Below are positions 49,522-63,379 of a stretch of DNA of 64,000 nt, piece by piece. This stretch comes from Alitta virens (Eukaryota; Annelida; Polychaeta; Phyllodocida; Nereididae), in contig OW028581.1 in assembly GCA_932294295.1 (NCBI GenBank), positions 39,275,995 through 39,339,994 on the forward strand, read 5' to 3'. Under the pieces are notes generated by a model. It did not search any database. It was not told where the DNA came from and saw only the letters and a list, made by a program, of their open reading frames with translations. How positions within the stretch are numbered: the first letter of the stretch is position 1; the number at the start of each line of letters is the position of its first letter. The translations under genes and the position numbers were made by a program.

Positions 49522-51174
49522 CTTAGATTGTATTCTTAAAGTGTATATTAATTCCATTTGCATTGAATAGAATCTCCAGTCTATATGTGGAATGCTGCAA
49601 AGAAATGTAGTAGTAATTAATTATTAAGGCCATTATGCAACACAATAAACTTACTTAGTTTAACTTTGATTACATCGAATGGTTATGGGGGGTGGCCGTT
49701 TTGGCTAGTTGGCCGTTATGGGGAGTAGCCGTTATGGTCGTTGGCCGTTTTGACTCTACTCCATCGAATGGCCATGGATCTGCGGTTCTGAACTAAATCT
49801 TGTTAGTTGTGTTGGCTAAAGGCCTAGAACAAATACTTATAAATAACTCAACTATATAAGTTACGGTCATTTGACTTAAGTAGACAATATAATCTCACAT
49901 GCCGTTTTGTGCGTAATATATAGGGGCCCCAGGGTTATGCTTGGGCACACACCAAGACCCCTTTAATTTATTAAGTATAGCCTAACTGTTGAACCGTGAC
50001 AATTCAGATGTTTACTTAAAGATTGTTACTTGGAATAAACAATGTAAATATATATGAAAGACTCAAATCGGGGGCCAGTAAGTTCTCTTATATGATATGA
50101 CATTAAAATATATGCAATGATTAACTCTTGTAGATATGGCCCCTGGTTAGGGATTGGCCCCTGATTTGGAGTTGGGCCCTCATCTGAGTCTTACATATAT
50201 ATCATACAATCCATTACTCGGGTCATACTGCAGTCATACTTCAGTTAAACTACATATTAAATCATATAAAATGGGAGGAAATACATAGGCCTAACTATAG
50301 TTTCATTGAAATGCTGCTTTTGTCGCAATAGGCCGATAAAACACACTATGGTTAAAACTATAAAGAATATTTAGCATTAAGAAATTTAATGAGTTTATAC
50401 ATGGAAAGATTTTTTTAGAAATTTTACTTCAGTTTCGCCGTTTGCAATGACAAAACATCAAATTACAGAATTCTCCAAACAAAATCCAAAACACTGGTAA
50501 AAACTGATTCCCATGGTTGACTAGTGTTAGAGTTGAACACATATAAACATATTAAAACTAGCAACTTTGGAATTCATATGAAGTATAAAATAAAAGAGAA
50601 ATGGTAGGTTTTGGAACTAAGTAATTATATTTTTACAACTTTCTTGATCACTCTTACGTATTGAAAGTGAGGAGATCATACAAGATGAATAAAATTGAAA
50701 TTACTTACTTTAGGCAATATTATATTATGGATAATATTTATAAATACAACTGGAAATAAATATTTTCCTGTTATTCATGCAGGTTGATAGGCTAAATATG
50801 CATATTATAAACTGTACGGTATATTATAACTGTCCTTACCTAAAGGCAATATTAACAGAAGATCCTTGGCTAAAACAGGCCTATGAGAATGATGCACATT
50901 GTCAACAACATGCATATCAGGAGCACTCTTGCACATTGTGTTGTGAAAGTAAGTGACCGCCCGAACAGGTCTAAATCCTCCTTGGAAAACATTGAAATCT
51001 CTGACAAGGAATGTCCTGTCTGGACAAGCAATGGCAAACTGATCCAGAAAATCCATGAAAGTAACTCAGCCCTTGTAGCCGGGCAGCCAAGCGGAACGAT
51101 GACTCACAAATGTGTCCTTTAACACTTAAGGACACGCAGTCAAACCGCGCACCAGTTGCAGCCAGTATTATTGC

Positions 51175-51204
51175 GTTGCTAGGCATGCTTATTTGCATAG
51201 CAAC
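51175..51204. promoter_or_regulatory. RFX-like inverted half-sites around an octamer
   Basis: GTTGCTA and its mirrored partner ATAGCAAC bracket an ATTTGCAT octamer within 30 bases. RFX X-boxes use such GTTGC(C/T)A half-sites, but the spacing here is longer than a standard X-box. Suggestive only. Confidence 0.25.
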
Positions 51205-51935
51205 ATGTGCAAATATTTGCGTTGTCACAACATAGGGCGTTACTGCGAGTGCAAAACTGTCAAATGTATTGGATGAACATTGAAGTCCCCATGCATTATC
51301 ACACCTATGCATAATGTTGGTAAACACATATCAAGTTAGTTTTGTAAACAAACCATTCATATTCCCAGCCCATAATCTGGTTTTGAAGTTTTATCGATCA
51401 TGACTAAATGATTATTTAACTTAAGCTTACATCGATAGCCTTTCTAGCATACAAACTGCATTGTTACAAGCAGTTTGGGACTTTTGGAATAAGTTTTGTG
51501 AGAGGTTTTGCCTCAACTAGAATCGTGTGTGATACCAATTTCATTCGCACTGAAAGGTATAAAATACTTAGAATGCTATAAAACACATTTTATATTTAAT
51601 ATGTTATTGCCTGAGCATGAAACCGAAGGCCGTTTTCCATGTGATACGTGACACTGGCGTGGCTCCAGTATTAACCACTTAAAAAAACTAAAATATCAAT
51701 AATATAATATATATATTTAGTCTTTATTTTTTCTTCAGCCGTATATTTCTTCAGTGCTCTTTTTGTTATTTTTACTGAAAGCTTTGCAGCAATTTTGTCT
51801 TGTATTGGTCCATAATTATACATGTTAACAATAAATATGATAGATACAGTTGGTCAAACACTCAAAACAGAGGTCACCATTGCTCTGTAAATCCAGTGAC
51901 TCATACACTAAGCTTGAAAACATGATATTCTATCT

Positions 51936-52010
51936 AAGTATTTATCTAAGTATCTATCTAAGTATCTATCTAAGTATCTATCTAAGTACCTATCTATCTA
52001 TATATCTATC
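51936..52010. repeat. 12-base tandem repeat TATCTATCTAAG
   Basis: About five copies of a 12-base unit degrading into TATC repeats. Confidence 0.85.
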
Positions 52011-53325
52011 CAGGCCTATAATGGCAAGGTGTTTAAATGGAAAGTGATTTGAAATTTGAGTGGCTGGTGAGGACACCTTTGTAAATAAAGACATTTGTTT
52101 TTGCGTATAACGAATTTCGTCCACACTGCAATGGACTCTCTATAAGACCTACGTATGATCACGTAAGTCAAAAATGAGCTAGAGGCCTACGTGCTCACTC
52201 GTGGCTCTGTTAATCACGGCAAGAGTAAAAAAAGTGTTAACGCCCTTTAACTGCTACTGCTCTAACTTTTGCCTAAATGGCTGCTTGCCTGACAGAATGC
52301 TTGCTTGCTCAGTGACTGAAAACCTCATTTATCTTATACAATTATTACCGTAAGAAACACTACTTCACAATTAAGGTCACATCAATTTGCACTTAACCAT
52401 GAGGGTCTTAAACCTCACTTATTTTCATCTAGATAATATTGCTAGTACTTAATATACTTCTGGTATTTTTGTTTTGCTAGTACAACTTGTCTGCCCAAGC
52501 ATATATCAACTTGGGCGATGGAGCATTTCAGAACACGGCCAGTCGCTGAAGCATATCTCAGCTTCAGCCAATCACCAGCGATCTTGCACGTGTAACCGGA
52601 CATATGATTTTGTTTCATTATAACTTCCTTTGTCTACTGGAGCATATAGTATACCGGTTAATGTAAACACATGCCACAGTATAAGTGCGCATTTTTCATT
52701 TTAGATCCTCCCCCATTTACCATGTTTACTGAAGGTAGAAGGCAGCATCGGCCATCCCCTTGAAAAAGCCTGTTCAACCCCGACAGTGGTGCACCCACAA
52801 AAATTAATAAATGATATAACAAGGATAGATGGAGAAATAAATAAACATAATTTTGTTGTTCCATAACCTAATGGTGTTAGGTACCAAGGAGTTGTAATGT
52901 TTTTGCACTACGATTCTTTATGGAGCGTACCTGATTTTAGGTGACATGTAGTCTGTACAGCTGGCCTCACACTTGGTGTCTATAAAGGCCTAAAATCAAA
53001 GTCAGAAACATACAATTTGGAATATTCCGTATTTATTCTCCAGGTCATGAGACATCACATGTGAAAAAGGTGTATCAGACTTATTTTCTTTAATACACTA
53101 GATTTTCACTCCTATACAAAAAATAAACGCCTCCCCCCCTCCCCCCTCCCCTTACAAATGCCATGGACAAATGTCAGAAATTTCTTTTCTGAAAAAAAAT
53201 ACTGCACATAATTTAGGTTCTTTATTTCAAACTTAAAAGGTAGCAGACATAGTTTGAGATCGCTTTTTTTATGTTACCAACTCATGAAAGCTGTACACAT
53301 AAAACCCAGCGATCAATTGCAGTTT

Positions 53326-53398
53326 ACTGGAATGGAACAAGACGTCAACTCACTGGAATGGAACAAGACGTCAACTCACTGGAATGGAACAAGACGTT
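53326..53398. repeat. 26-base tandem repeat, 2.8 copies
   Basis: The unit starts ACTGGAATGGAACAAGACGT. Copies at 53326, 53352 and 53378 are identical until the last bases of the third. Confidence 0.9.
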
Positions 53399-55289
53399 AA
53401 AGTTGTAAAGAGTGAGTACACTAGCACCTAGACCAGGAGAGCAAAGCCCAAGAGCCGCCCCTATCTTTTCTTAAGAGATGGCTGAGACAAAGTCTCAGCA
53501 GGTATAGCGCTCACCTCGTTCATCACACAGAAATCATTTTGCATGGTATGGTTGGATAGCTGACTAAAATATCTACATTTGAGCACACTTTCAGTTGTGT
53601 AGCTCCAATATTTTTGCAAAATGGCCACCGATCGCGTGATCAGGGAGCATACATTAAATGAAAAATACGTAAATTATTTATTCTATTCAGGTTTTGTTTT
53701 ACTAGAAATTTCATTTTCTGCATATAGATAAAAGGATTAGCAAAGAGCAGAACCAAAAACCGTGAAAGGCTGCCCGCGAAGATTTTCAGATATTCTGGTA
53801 ATATTATGATTAACTGATTGCTCCCTTGAGCTCAATCTACAAGGTAAAAAATATGCAATGCGTAGATGATCGTGGATGAAAAAATCAATGGCAAGGCTGT
53901 CTGCTGTCGATATCCTATGTAAATATATATGTTTGGACTGCAAAAACCCTAAACCTTCGAACTGCTGTGAAATCTTGGCGACTACAGGCTTTATTAGGGA
54001 ATTTAGGTTTTCACTCAAGGAAAGATAGGCTCCGACCAGACCTCTGTTCCAGACCTAACTAGCGCCCCACGTGGTGCCCCTGATGGAACGAAGCAGGTTG
54101 ATCCTGTTTTCTGCCTTCATCTGCAGGTTCTTGCAGTGTTGTGCCAGATTGAAGATTAGCGAAGGTCAGACCCAGGCACCAAACAAAATCCACGGGATCC
54201 ACAATCATTGCTTTTTGCCGCCGCCAACCTACCTGCCTTCTCCTGTCTCTATCTCGCTTAATATTTGGTCCATTTACGATCCGAAAACACTCAGAGAATT
54301 CGTATACGCTATACTACACGAAGTACGGTTACATAAGATCAATTTGAGAAGTTGGCCATGACTCTCTAGAACTCAGTTTCTCTGCTTTCTCCTGTTCGTA
54401 GCCCGCTTAATATTAAGTCTATAACTTTGATGGCTGCAGCCTCTCTCTCGTGCACAACCACCTCAAAGTTGTGAATCGACGATGCTCATCATGACGTTTG
54501 CCTTGCCATTCGAGAATCTCTCGTGAATAAAACTCCAAGGCAAGGGTACCCTTTGCACATGCGCGAGATTGACATTTTCCTGAAATCTACAATTGATTCC
54601 CAACTTCTTTTTTTGTTACACTCTAAAATAACAAGTTATTGTAGAATGCACCCATTACGAAGTCATCTAACTTACTATTAAAATAAATACACGAATAGAC
54701 TAATTCTCTGTAAAGAAACTTGAAGTTTTTCATCAACCAAGAGTCTGGTGCATTTCCTTTAAAATGTCATGAAATAGACAAATCTAGAGTTTGAAATAAA
54801 CTGACCAACCTCCAGGGAGTCTGCTTGGACAGACGCGATCAATATCTCAGACCAGGTGCCAAGAATTTTCATGCATGTATTAATGCCATGTACAGTATGC
54901 TATTAATCCAAAGTGCATGGCCAAGGACTTCTGCAATATTACTGCTGATACGATTAACATATTATATTAGACCATTTGATCATGTGGCATTGATTTGTTT
55001 CTGGTCTCGTATAAACGCCGGGGGAGCCAGAAAGTATAGAACTTAAGCAATAGCAATACAGACTTTGAAATGACACCTGTCTCATTTAATGGAATATTAT
55101 TTTCATAGTCCTACTCACACAACGGATCAGTAGCTTCAGAGCTCCTTGTTATGAATCAGTGCACTATGTGAGGTAAGGTTTCACAAATTACTCTATTTGG
55201 TGGTTTTATAAATTACATAGAGCTCCTTTAACAAAAACTGTTAATGTTTAAAACGTATACTGCTAAAAACATACAAAATGTTTGACTTG

Positions 55290-56302
<1,013 letters not shown>

Positions 56303-56939
56303 AACTGCTTGAAAATATGTTTTACACATTCAGATTCTTGAAAAAACAGAAAAATCTTTTTTTGCTTTTGTTACCAGTAGGAGATCTTATTTTGTCAGTT
56401 ATTTTTTCAGCCCAGATTTCAACCATGCATTATATATTCATAATATTATTGATCTTGCACACTAACAATTTCACACAGTCCTGTAACAGTTTTATAATAG
56501 CCAACTGCTTGTATATTAAATTAAAGAGACCATTTAACTTGCTGGCAAATCCGTAGTCATAGCCAAATGACAAAGGTCAGGGTTAGAATATGTCAGCCCT
56601 CTGAGGCAAGTTCATGTCAATTAGGAAAGATTCACTCCATGTATATTTCATGCATTTACCCTTCAGGTGGTATATTTCACTAACCTCAGCATAGAAAACA
56701 ATGAATGTCTGCACATGTCTTTCTGAAATTAAGCTATTATTGCGAAATGCAATTAAATGTATTCAAGTTTGCAAGAGTACTTATAATACAACAAACTATA
56801 GGCAATTGTATACCAGTTAGGACTGTTTGCAAACAATATAGTTTGACATCTTGTTCCTAAATTTACTTTATAATCACTTAAGCACGGTAAAATGTGATGT
56901 CACAATTGCTGGATATGGATTTGCCTGCGCTTTCTTATA

Positions 56940-57050
56940 TTCGGCAGTGGGAATATATTTAGGTCGAGAGTTGAACCCATGACCAACACAACATATATCA
57001 TGAATTTACTTCTTAACCACTAGGCCAATTGGCTGTCCCAGGGACGCCAA
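56940..57050 (-). mobile_element. tRNA-like SINE head, minus strand
   Basis: Reversed: GGCCTAGTGGTTAAGAAG (A box) and GGGTTCAACTCTCG (B box). No clear SINE body. Confidence 0.45.
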
Positions 57051-57138
57051 TTTAATTGATTATGCATTGATCTTGTCATTCTAATCAATGAAGTTTCCAT
57101 GTATTAACATTAGTCATATAAAACATTCTAAATTTATT

Positions 57139-57158
57139 AATATATATATATATATATA
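57139..57158. repeat. (TA)n tail of the minus-strand LINE
   Basis: TA run adjoining the reversed GTCAATAAAATC 3' end of the next element. Confidence 0.85.
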
Positions 57159-59315
57159 GATTTTATTGACATGTAAAATATAATAAGTGATACATATGTC
57201 ATTCAGTTAAAAGATAACATGAAAGAGACATTAATGTAAATACAGAAAGCAATAAAATTTCAATAATCAAGGTTCCAGCCACCAAGTTAACTTATAATAC
57301 GTGTTTAAAATCCACATACACAATAGAAAAAAAAAAATACAAGCCGCTAATAAAAACATTTCACTCTTAAAGTCCAAAACATGTCAAGCACATCATAACT
57401 AATAAACTAATAAACTAAATTAATAACTGTGTGGATACAGGAGATGGTTTTCTCTACACATCGGCTTGAAGGAGAAACTTTCCTAAACTATTTAATAACT
57501 CAGGTTCCTTGTTTGTCATTATTGCTGTAAACTTAGTTATATCATCTAGAGACAAGAAGTTGTTAATAAATTTAGTTGCATTCAAACAAAGGTTAACATG
57601 GTGTTGCTCATTACCAGGACAGACAATCAAACAGTGAATTTCGTCTTCTACAAAGTTTAACGTACACTTTTCACATATTCTATTTGGAGCAGGAATTATT
57701 GGTTTATGGTGTCGACCTGTTTCAATCTTCAGGCTATGTGAACTTGTCCTAAATCTAGCTATTTTAGTTAACACTTTGCGAATTTGTTGCAATTCAAGAT
57801 AAGGTTCTATTCTACAATCAGTTTTAAATAGTTTATATGTCCTAAGTTTTGGTTGTTGTGAACTGTCATTTATTGCATTTATAAGTCGCTCATGTTCGGC
57901 TTCATAGAGTCTTAGTTTCACTGTGTTAGAGATATTATCAATGTCAAAGTTTCTGAGGTTACTAATATCATATTCAATGTTGCAGTTATTTAATACATGA
58001 CACACTTTACTGAACCAGTTATTTCCATTTACTGCATTCACATAAATTTCCTTCTGAAAATTTAAACATTTCTTAAGTAAACTGTCATCAGGTGCTCTTT
58101 CCAATCTTATCCAGTAACTCACCATTCTAATTTTCTGTCTGACATGCAATGGGAATCTACCTGTTTCACCATAGACTGCTAAAGATGGTGTTTGTTTTCT
58201 AACTCCTAATATGTTTTTAAGATATGCAAGTTGCAAATTTTCTAATTCAGGCATAGATTTTTCACTTGTCCATATTTCACTATTGTACTCCAGGATAGGT
58301 AAAATATAGGTATCAAACATTCGAAGAGATAGCATGGGATCGATTTTTCCTAATGCTTGTTTTGAATCACCTTGCAGTGCAAAGAGCGCTTTATGAGCTT
58401 GTGTTGAGAGGTATTCCGTCATCTTGCTATGTATTCTACGCTTATTAGTAAGCATATGGCCAAGATATTTGAAGCTGTCAACATTTACTAGTTTTTCCCC
58501 ATTACAGAAGAAGGTGCTTATTGCTTTGTTACCAATCTGCATCACTTTGGTTTTACTAACATTTACAATAAGGTGCCATTTTTTACAGTAATTATGAAGT
58601 GAATTTATACTATTTTGCATGCAATTAGGAGAATCAGCTACAAGTGCGATGTCATCGGCATACAATATATGTGTAAGAGTAAAATCACCTAATGTTATTC
58701 CATCTGATTTTTCAAGATGATCGGGTAGATCTGACATAAATTCATTGAATAATTTTGGGCTGAGGATTCCACCTTGTAATACCCCACATTTGCTGTCAAT
58801 AGAACCACCGGTATTACCACCTTGATTTACTCTTGCTTTTGCCTTATCATACATACTAATGATAACCTTGAGCATTTTTTCACCAATATTCTGCTGCATC
58901 AATTTGTAGTACAAAGCATTTCTATTAATGTAATCGAATGCTTTAGTAAAATCAACAAAGCACAAGTATACAGGTTTTCGCATTGCTTGTTGGTAACTTA
59001 TAACTGTGTCAAGAACAAAGACACAGTCAGTAGTGCTTGACCCAGGGGTGAACCCAAACTGACAAGGATCATCAATATTTAGAGCCTCATTTTTAAAGTA
59101 TAATCTGCTATTTAGGATTGAGTCAAAAATCTTACCCATTACTACATTTACAGTTATTTTTCTATAGTTATCAGGATCTGTGCGGTTACCTTTTTTATGT
59201 AAAGCATTAATAAGCCCTTCTGAAAAGAATACATTTGTAAAAATATTATTTATTTTATTTTTTATTTTTTCCTTATCTTTCTTGTCAGCATGTATTTTCT
59301 CACGATATAATTGGT
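57159..59315 (-). mobile_element. 5'-truncated non-LTR retrotransposon with intact RT
   Basis: The minus-strand frame is open from about 59310 (stop just upstream) to 57454; the ATG-led part is 561 codons. RT blocks are present: NALHKKGNRTDPDNYRKIT upstream of the ATG, FGFTPGSSTTD, FVDFTKAFD (catalytic Asp), GVLQGGILSPKLF, ILYADDIALVADS (catalytic YADD at residues 160-163) and VNVSKTKVM. A thumb/connection region follows, then a C-terminal CEKC...H...C knuckle. No endonuclease is present, so the copy is 5' truncated by thousands of bases yet its RT is undamaged, suggesting a young insertion. The 3' UTR ends GTCAATAAAATC and a TA run. Clade is not certain (I/Jockey-like superfamily style). Confidence 0.9.
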
Positions 59316-59329
59316 GTTACATTAGAATG

Positions 59330-61298
59330 GGTTCACTTTATTGGGATGACCTGCATAATTGATTGCTTGCAATTTGCCATCCTTCGGTAGTTTATATATA
59401 CACTGAGCATCACCATTTCGCATTTGAGTGAAGATGAGAAAACATTTCATAAAACATAAATCAATGAGGCAGCCTCATTAAACTTAAATGTTTATTGATT
59501 ATGTATATGTATATTTTTACACATTGCTCTTGTAAACATGGATACCACTGACACCATTGAACAAATTGATGACTTGTCGGTCCTGCTTATTCCATGCACA
59601 TTGTATTACACAGGATTGCATAAGACAGTCGCATTCTAACTTTACATGATATCAATATAATTAAATATACATCTACAAGACTGTAATTGGATTAGTACAG
59701 TTAATTATTTGTTACACTCGCAATACTGGATGATATTGGTTATTAATATGTTTCCACGCTGCTATAGGTAAGTAGGTCAATTATCTGATGAAGATATACC
59801 ACAACCGTTGCTGCATAAACAAATAATACCATTTCATTTTAGAATATCAAATAGCACCAACAAATATCATGGTCAGTTATGTTGACTGTGTGTAGCCATA
59901 TATACCTGACAGTATATTCAAAGATCAGTGCATGGTCACAATCAACTTGTATCCACCATTATGTTCAGTGTTATACTCAATTATATTACACTACAAATGA
60001 ATGTGAATGTGAACATCTTTTGCCAGTTATTCATAGCACAGGTTATGATAATTTGATAATACAATGCATTATTGTTAATTAGGTACGTTACCTGCAACAG
60101 GTAAATTATGATCACAAAAATAGGCACATGTAAGCGTTATGCGCGGCCAAATCAAAAACATGCATTTTACATGTATATCGTTTTTGCAACATTTAAAGAG
60201 AAATAATGACAAATTGTAATTTTTTTTTTCAATTTCTAATACATGATTGGTTTCTTTTGAAGGCTATTGCATGGGTTTAGCCCTACTGTGACCAATTTGT
60301 GGGCAGGATTAACAAAAACCCGGCCATCGTTACACATTTCTCCTTTTCTGCATATTGCTGATATATAAGATATATATGTGCAATTTTCTGTCCAAATTAC
60401 ATGTTCAAATAACATTCATGGATCAATTAAAAGCATTGGATCATTCAAAATTTACATGGCGTATGTCCAAAAACAGTGTAGTGTCCATATCCCCTGGCAC
60501 GCAATGCTGAATCAAAACTGGTCATAACTGCTTTTTCTGAAGTGCTTTGGGGCTTACAAGACAATGCACATGATAGAAATATATAGACATTTAGAAAACT
60601 ACAGGACCTGTTGTGTCAAAAATGTAGTGTCCATACCCCCTGTTGTGTCCATATATTTACTTAATGGACTCATCATATATTACTAATCATTTATTCAAAA
60701 TGATAATTTCATCTCACATAACATGGTGGTGGTGTTATTCAAATGATTTCACATTCATTCCTGTTAACATGGATTACAAACTGAAACCTATATGTGAAAT
60801 TAGTGTCTTTTTAGTGGTCATACTGTTATGTAAGTGGTCTTTATTTTGAGAGAAATGCACATAAAAAGAAAAATTAAAATAAGGTGAGGAACTTCTTAAC
60901 ATTAAGAGATCATTAAAGTATTATATATTTGAGCTTATTCCATCAAATCCACTAGGTCAGGCCTGCTAAATAATATGTTAGTGACACCCCAGAGAGGGAG
61001 TATGACCACTACACGTTTTGAGTATGCCTCTTAGCTGTTTCTCTTTTGGAGTGAATGTGACAAACCTTTCAAAATAAACTCAAAATATGCTACAATATGT
61101 ACGTAGAAATTATAATTAAGACTTTAACTTTAACAAGCAAGGCTTGCATTCTAGCTATTTAACATTAGGCAACATTTACATTGAATTTAAATGTCTTACC
61201 GATTGAGTTGATGATGAAAGATGTGGCTTAAAGAGGGTAATTTGTAAATAAATATTATATCGAATTAAATTAATTAGCTCTCACGCTTTTTCTTCTAG
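59330..61298. other. intergenic, no supported gene
   Basis: AT-rich. GTAGTGTCCATA occurs twice (about 60478 and 60623), perhaps a decayed element. A TACATG/CATGTA-rich stretch near 60100-60190 recalls the palindromic MITE but lacks its ends. Confidence 0.4.
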
Positions 61299-61442
61299 AA
61301 ATTGCCATGGAAGAGACAGACGTAAACAGTGAAGTGGTCAGTTTGGTCAAGGAACTGACCAGGGAGGTGCTGGTCAAGCGTCCAGAGAATGTCTTTGATT
61401 GCTGTGCTCTTTACTTGGAGAGGAAGCTGAGACTTCGTGATG
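61299..61442 (+). CDS. first coding exon with RIIa-type dimerisation helix (partial gene)
   Basis: Acceptor TTTTTCTTCTAG ends at 61298 and donor GATG|GTGAGT is at 61442. ATG at 61307 in strong GCCATGG context opens 45 codons ending phase 1. The segment VVSLVKELTREVLVKRPENV then FDCCALYLERKL matches the RIIa docking/dimerisation pattern (LTREVL-x-x-QP-[ED]-[ND]-x-[FY]-x-x-A-x-x-[YF][LF]) of PKA regulatory subunits, SPA17, ROPN1 and CABYR-like ciliary or sperm-tail proteins. QP is RP and the helix-two A-A pair is C-C, so it is diverged. Downstream exons were not found before the window end. Likely a cytosolic or axonemal scaffold N-terminus. Confidence 0.55.
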
Positions 61443-61763
61443 GTGAGTATTGACGGTAGGGGGCGTCTGCTATACTGCCGCCACCTGTTGGAGAATTGGG
61501 TTGCAGGTGCTGCAAACATGTTAGCATAAATTACCACACGGAAGAACAAACATGACAGTGTTTCTTTCTGTTGGTAAAGCTTAGGCATCATATATGGCAA
61601 TATAATAAATTAATTACAAATGATGTAATTAATGTTTGGAAGTAATCCAAATCATTTCCTGGATTTCAGTTCTGTACAGAACATGTATGTTCTAATGTCC
61701 ACCTTGAGATGAACCATTTTGCTTTGCATTTTGACTGCGTCTGCCTGCAGCTGGTCACGGAAG

Positions 61764-62036
61764 CAGGCCCATAGCCAGGCTGACTGCCTCCTCTGATTTT
61801 GCGACAAATTAACCAATTTTTTGGCAAAATGTATAATAAATTTGTGTTTGATGGACTTTTTTTGTTAATATAACATTTGTGACTTGCCTTTGTACATAAA
61901 CTAAAGGAAAACTATTGAGTGTACATCTCTTGCATGCAATTAGTTTGGCAGTTATAAGCCTATTGAACTTGTGGGAGTGAAGGCCATGAAAGTAGGATTT
62001 CGCCTCCTCTATTTTTTAAGTTTGGCTACGGCCCTG
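61764..62036. mobile_element. GGCCGTAGCC MITE, copy 2
   Basis: Matches 48193-48458 over about 240 bases, including ACATTTGTGACTTGCCTTTG and the terminal TTGGCTACGGCCCTG. The left end has extra sequence (GACTGCCTCCTCTG). Confidence 0.7.
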
Positions 62037-62829
62037 GACTGACTGAGACCAGTTGCATTGAGACATTAGTGTCATCTTGTTTTGTTTATGTCGTAAAATT
62101 CAATGTTAGGAGTATTGTTTTAGTGGAAGGCACTTAGATTCATGAAAAGAATGCCAACGAAAAAGGTCGTAGAAAAACAAGATTTGGCTTCCTCGGTCGT
62201 TTCACAGTTCTTATTAATGTCTCAAAATTATATGACGGTCTACTTGTGATTTACTGCTATTTAGAAGTTCAAACTGCATGTATGGAAGTCATCTCAGCAA
62301 ACAATATAGTAGTTGCTAATAAACAGTGATGTAAGATTGCTGTTTTCCTGATAAATCTTGGAGTAGCCAACCACTAGAATTGAGTGGAGCTTATTGTATT
62401 TCTATTGAGTGGAGCAGGTGACCTCGTCTTTAATGACTTTGCCAATCTTATCGTAATCTTTGATTGCGTCATTGCACTTCCTTGATCTGAGGTAATATGT
62501 TGCTAAGCAACGGATAACGAGTCAACGTCATGGATTTCAAGTGATTGGCATTCCAGAATCATGGAGTGTGGTAGGAATATATTAATTATAATATGAATAA
62601 AAGGAAGTTTGGTCCGTTGACTTTGCTTTCTGTTAAACAGTCAGGTTGTCAACTTTAAGTGAGTTTCTGGAACAAATAGTAATCACAGGCATTTGCCAAC
62701 ATATATAATATTTCCCAGTGATGACAGCACTTATACTTAAATAATACCAAGGCTACTGACTGCCTTAATTGGCTTCTCATCTCAAAAGGCAGCCATGTCA
62801 TTTGCAACAGCCAATCAGGATGTAGTTGA

Positions 62830-63310
62830 ATTCTAGATTCAGATTCAGATCTTTTATTTTGCCTAACGATTTACGTAGTACAATAGAATTGTTTTTGTTT
62901 TTTATCATTATATAAACAATTGTTAGGCAAGGAGACCTCGCTAAGATAATGTATGTTATCGCTGGTGTGAGGCCACCTGGAAAGATCCATTAATTCAAAC
63001 ACAATACGAAAATTACTTCCATCACTAGTAGTTTATCTACATCACTCAAGTTAAAGAATATATATTGGTGAAAATGATTAGTGTGATGAAGCAGTATGAA
63101 GCTATACTTTTCTGTAACAACACTCCATATGCTTCATTGTGAACACAGACTCCAGGTACTGACATTTGTGTTGGCCCCTCGGCAGCGATGACATGATCAT
63201 CTGAGAGGAATCACCCTGCTCAATATTTTATTAAATGAAAATCTCTGTATTTTTAAGATGTTTTTATTATAATATTGGGCTTAATAAATGAATCTGAATC
63301 TGATGAACAT
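62830..63310. mobile_element. two LINE 3' tails facing outward
   Basis: The left edge is GATTCAGATTCAGATC followed by TTTTATT, the reversed tail of a minus-strand LINE. The right edge is AATAAATGAATCTGAATCTG, the tail of a plus-strand copy. No ORF survives between them. Confidence 0.5.
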
Positions 63311-63379
63311 TTATACAAATATAGCAGTTTTCAATATTGCGGTCTGCAGTTTAGGATGCTATAGTGCTATTTTTCACAT

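Larger units (their letters stand above)
49530..55240. other. long intergenic stretch, no supported gene
   Basis: Mostly AT-rich single-copy-looking sequence. It has a GGCCGTT(A/T)TGG short-word cluster at 49690-49760 and the repeats listed separately. The frames at 50805-51327 overlap each other without splice support, and those at 53737, 54071 and 54825 carry no domain signature. Confidence 0.45.

Noticed and set aside
50805..51327. Overlapping minus-strand ORFs as a possible gene
   Set aside because: Three frames are open over the same DNA and none shows a domain or consistent splice sites.
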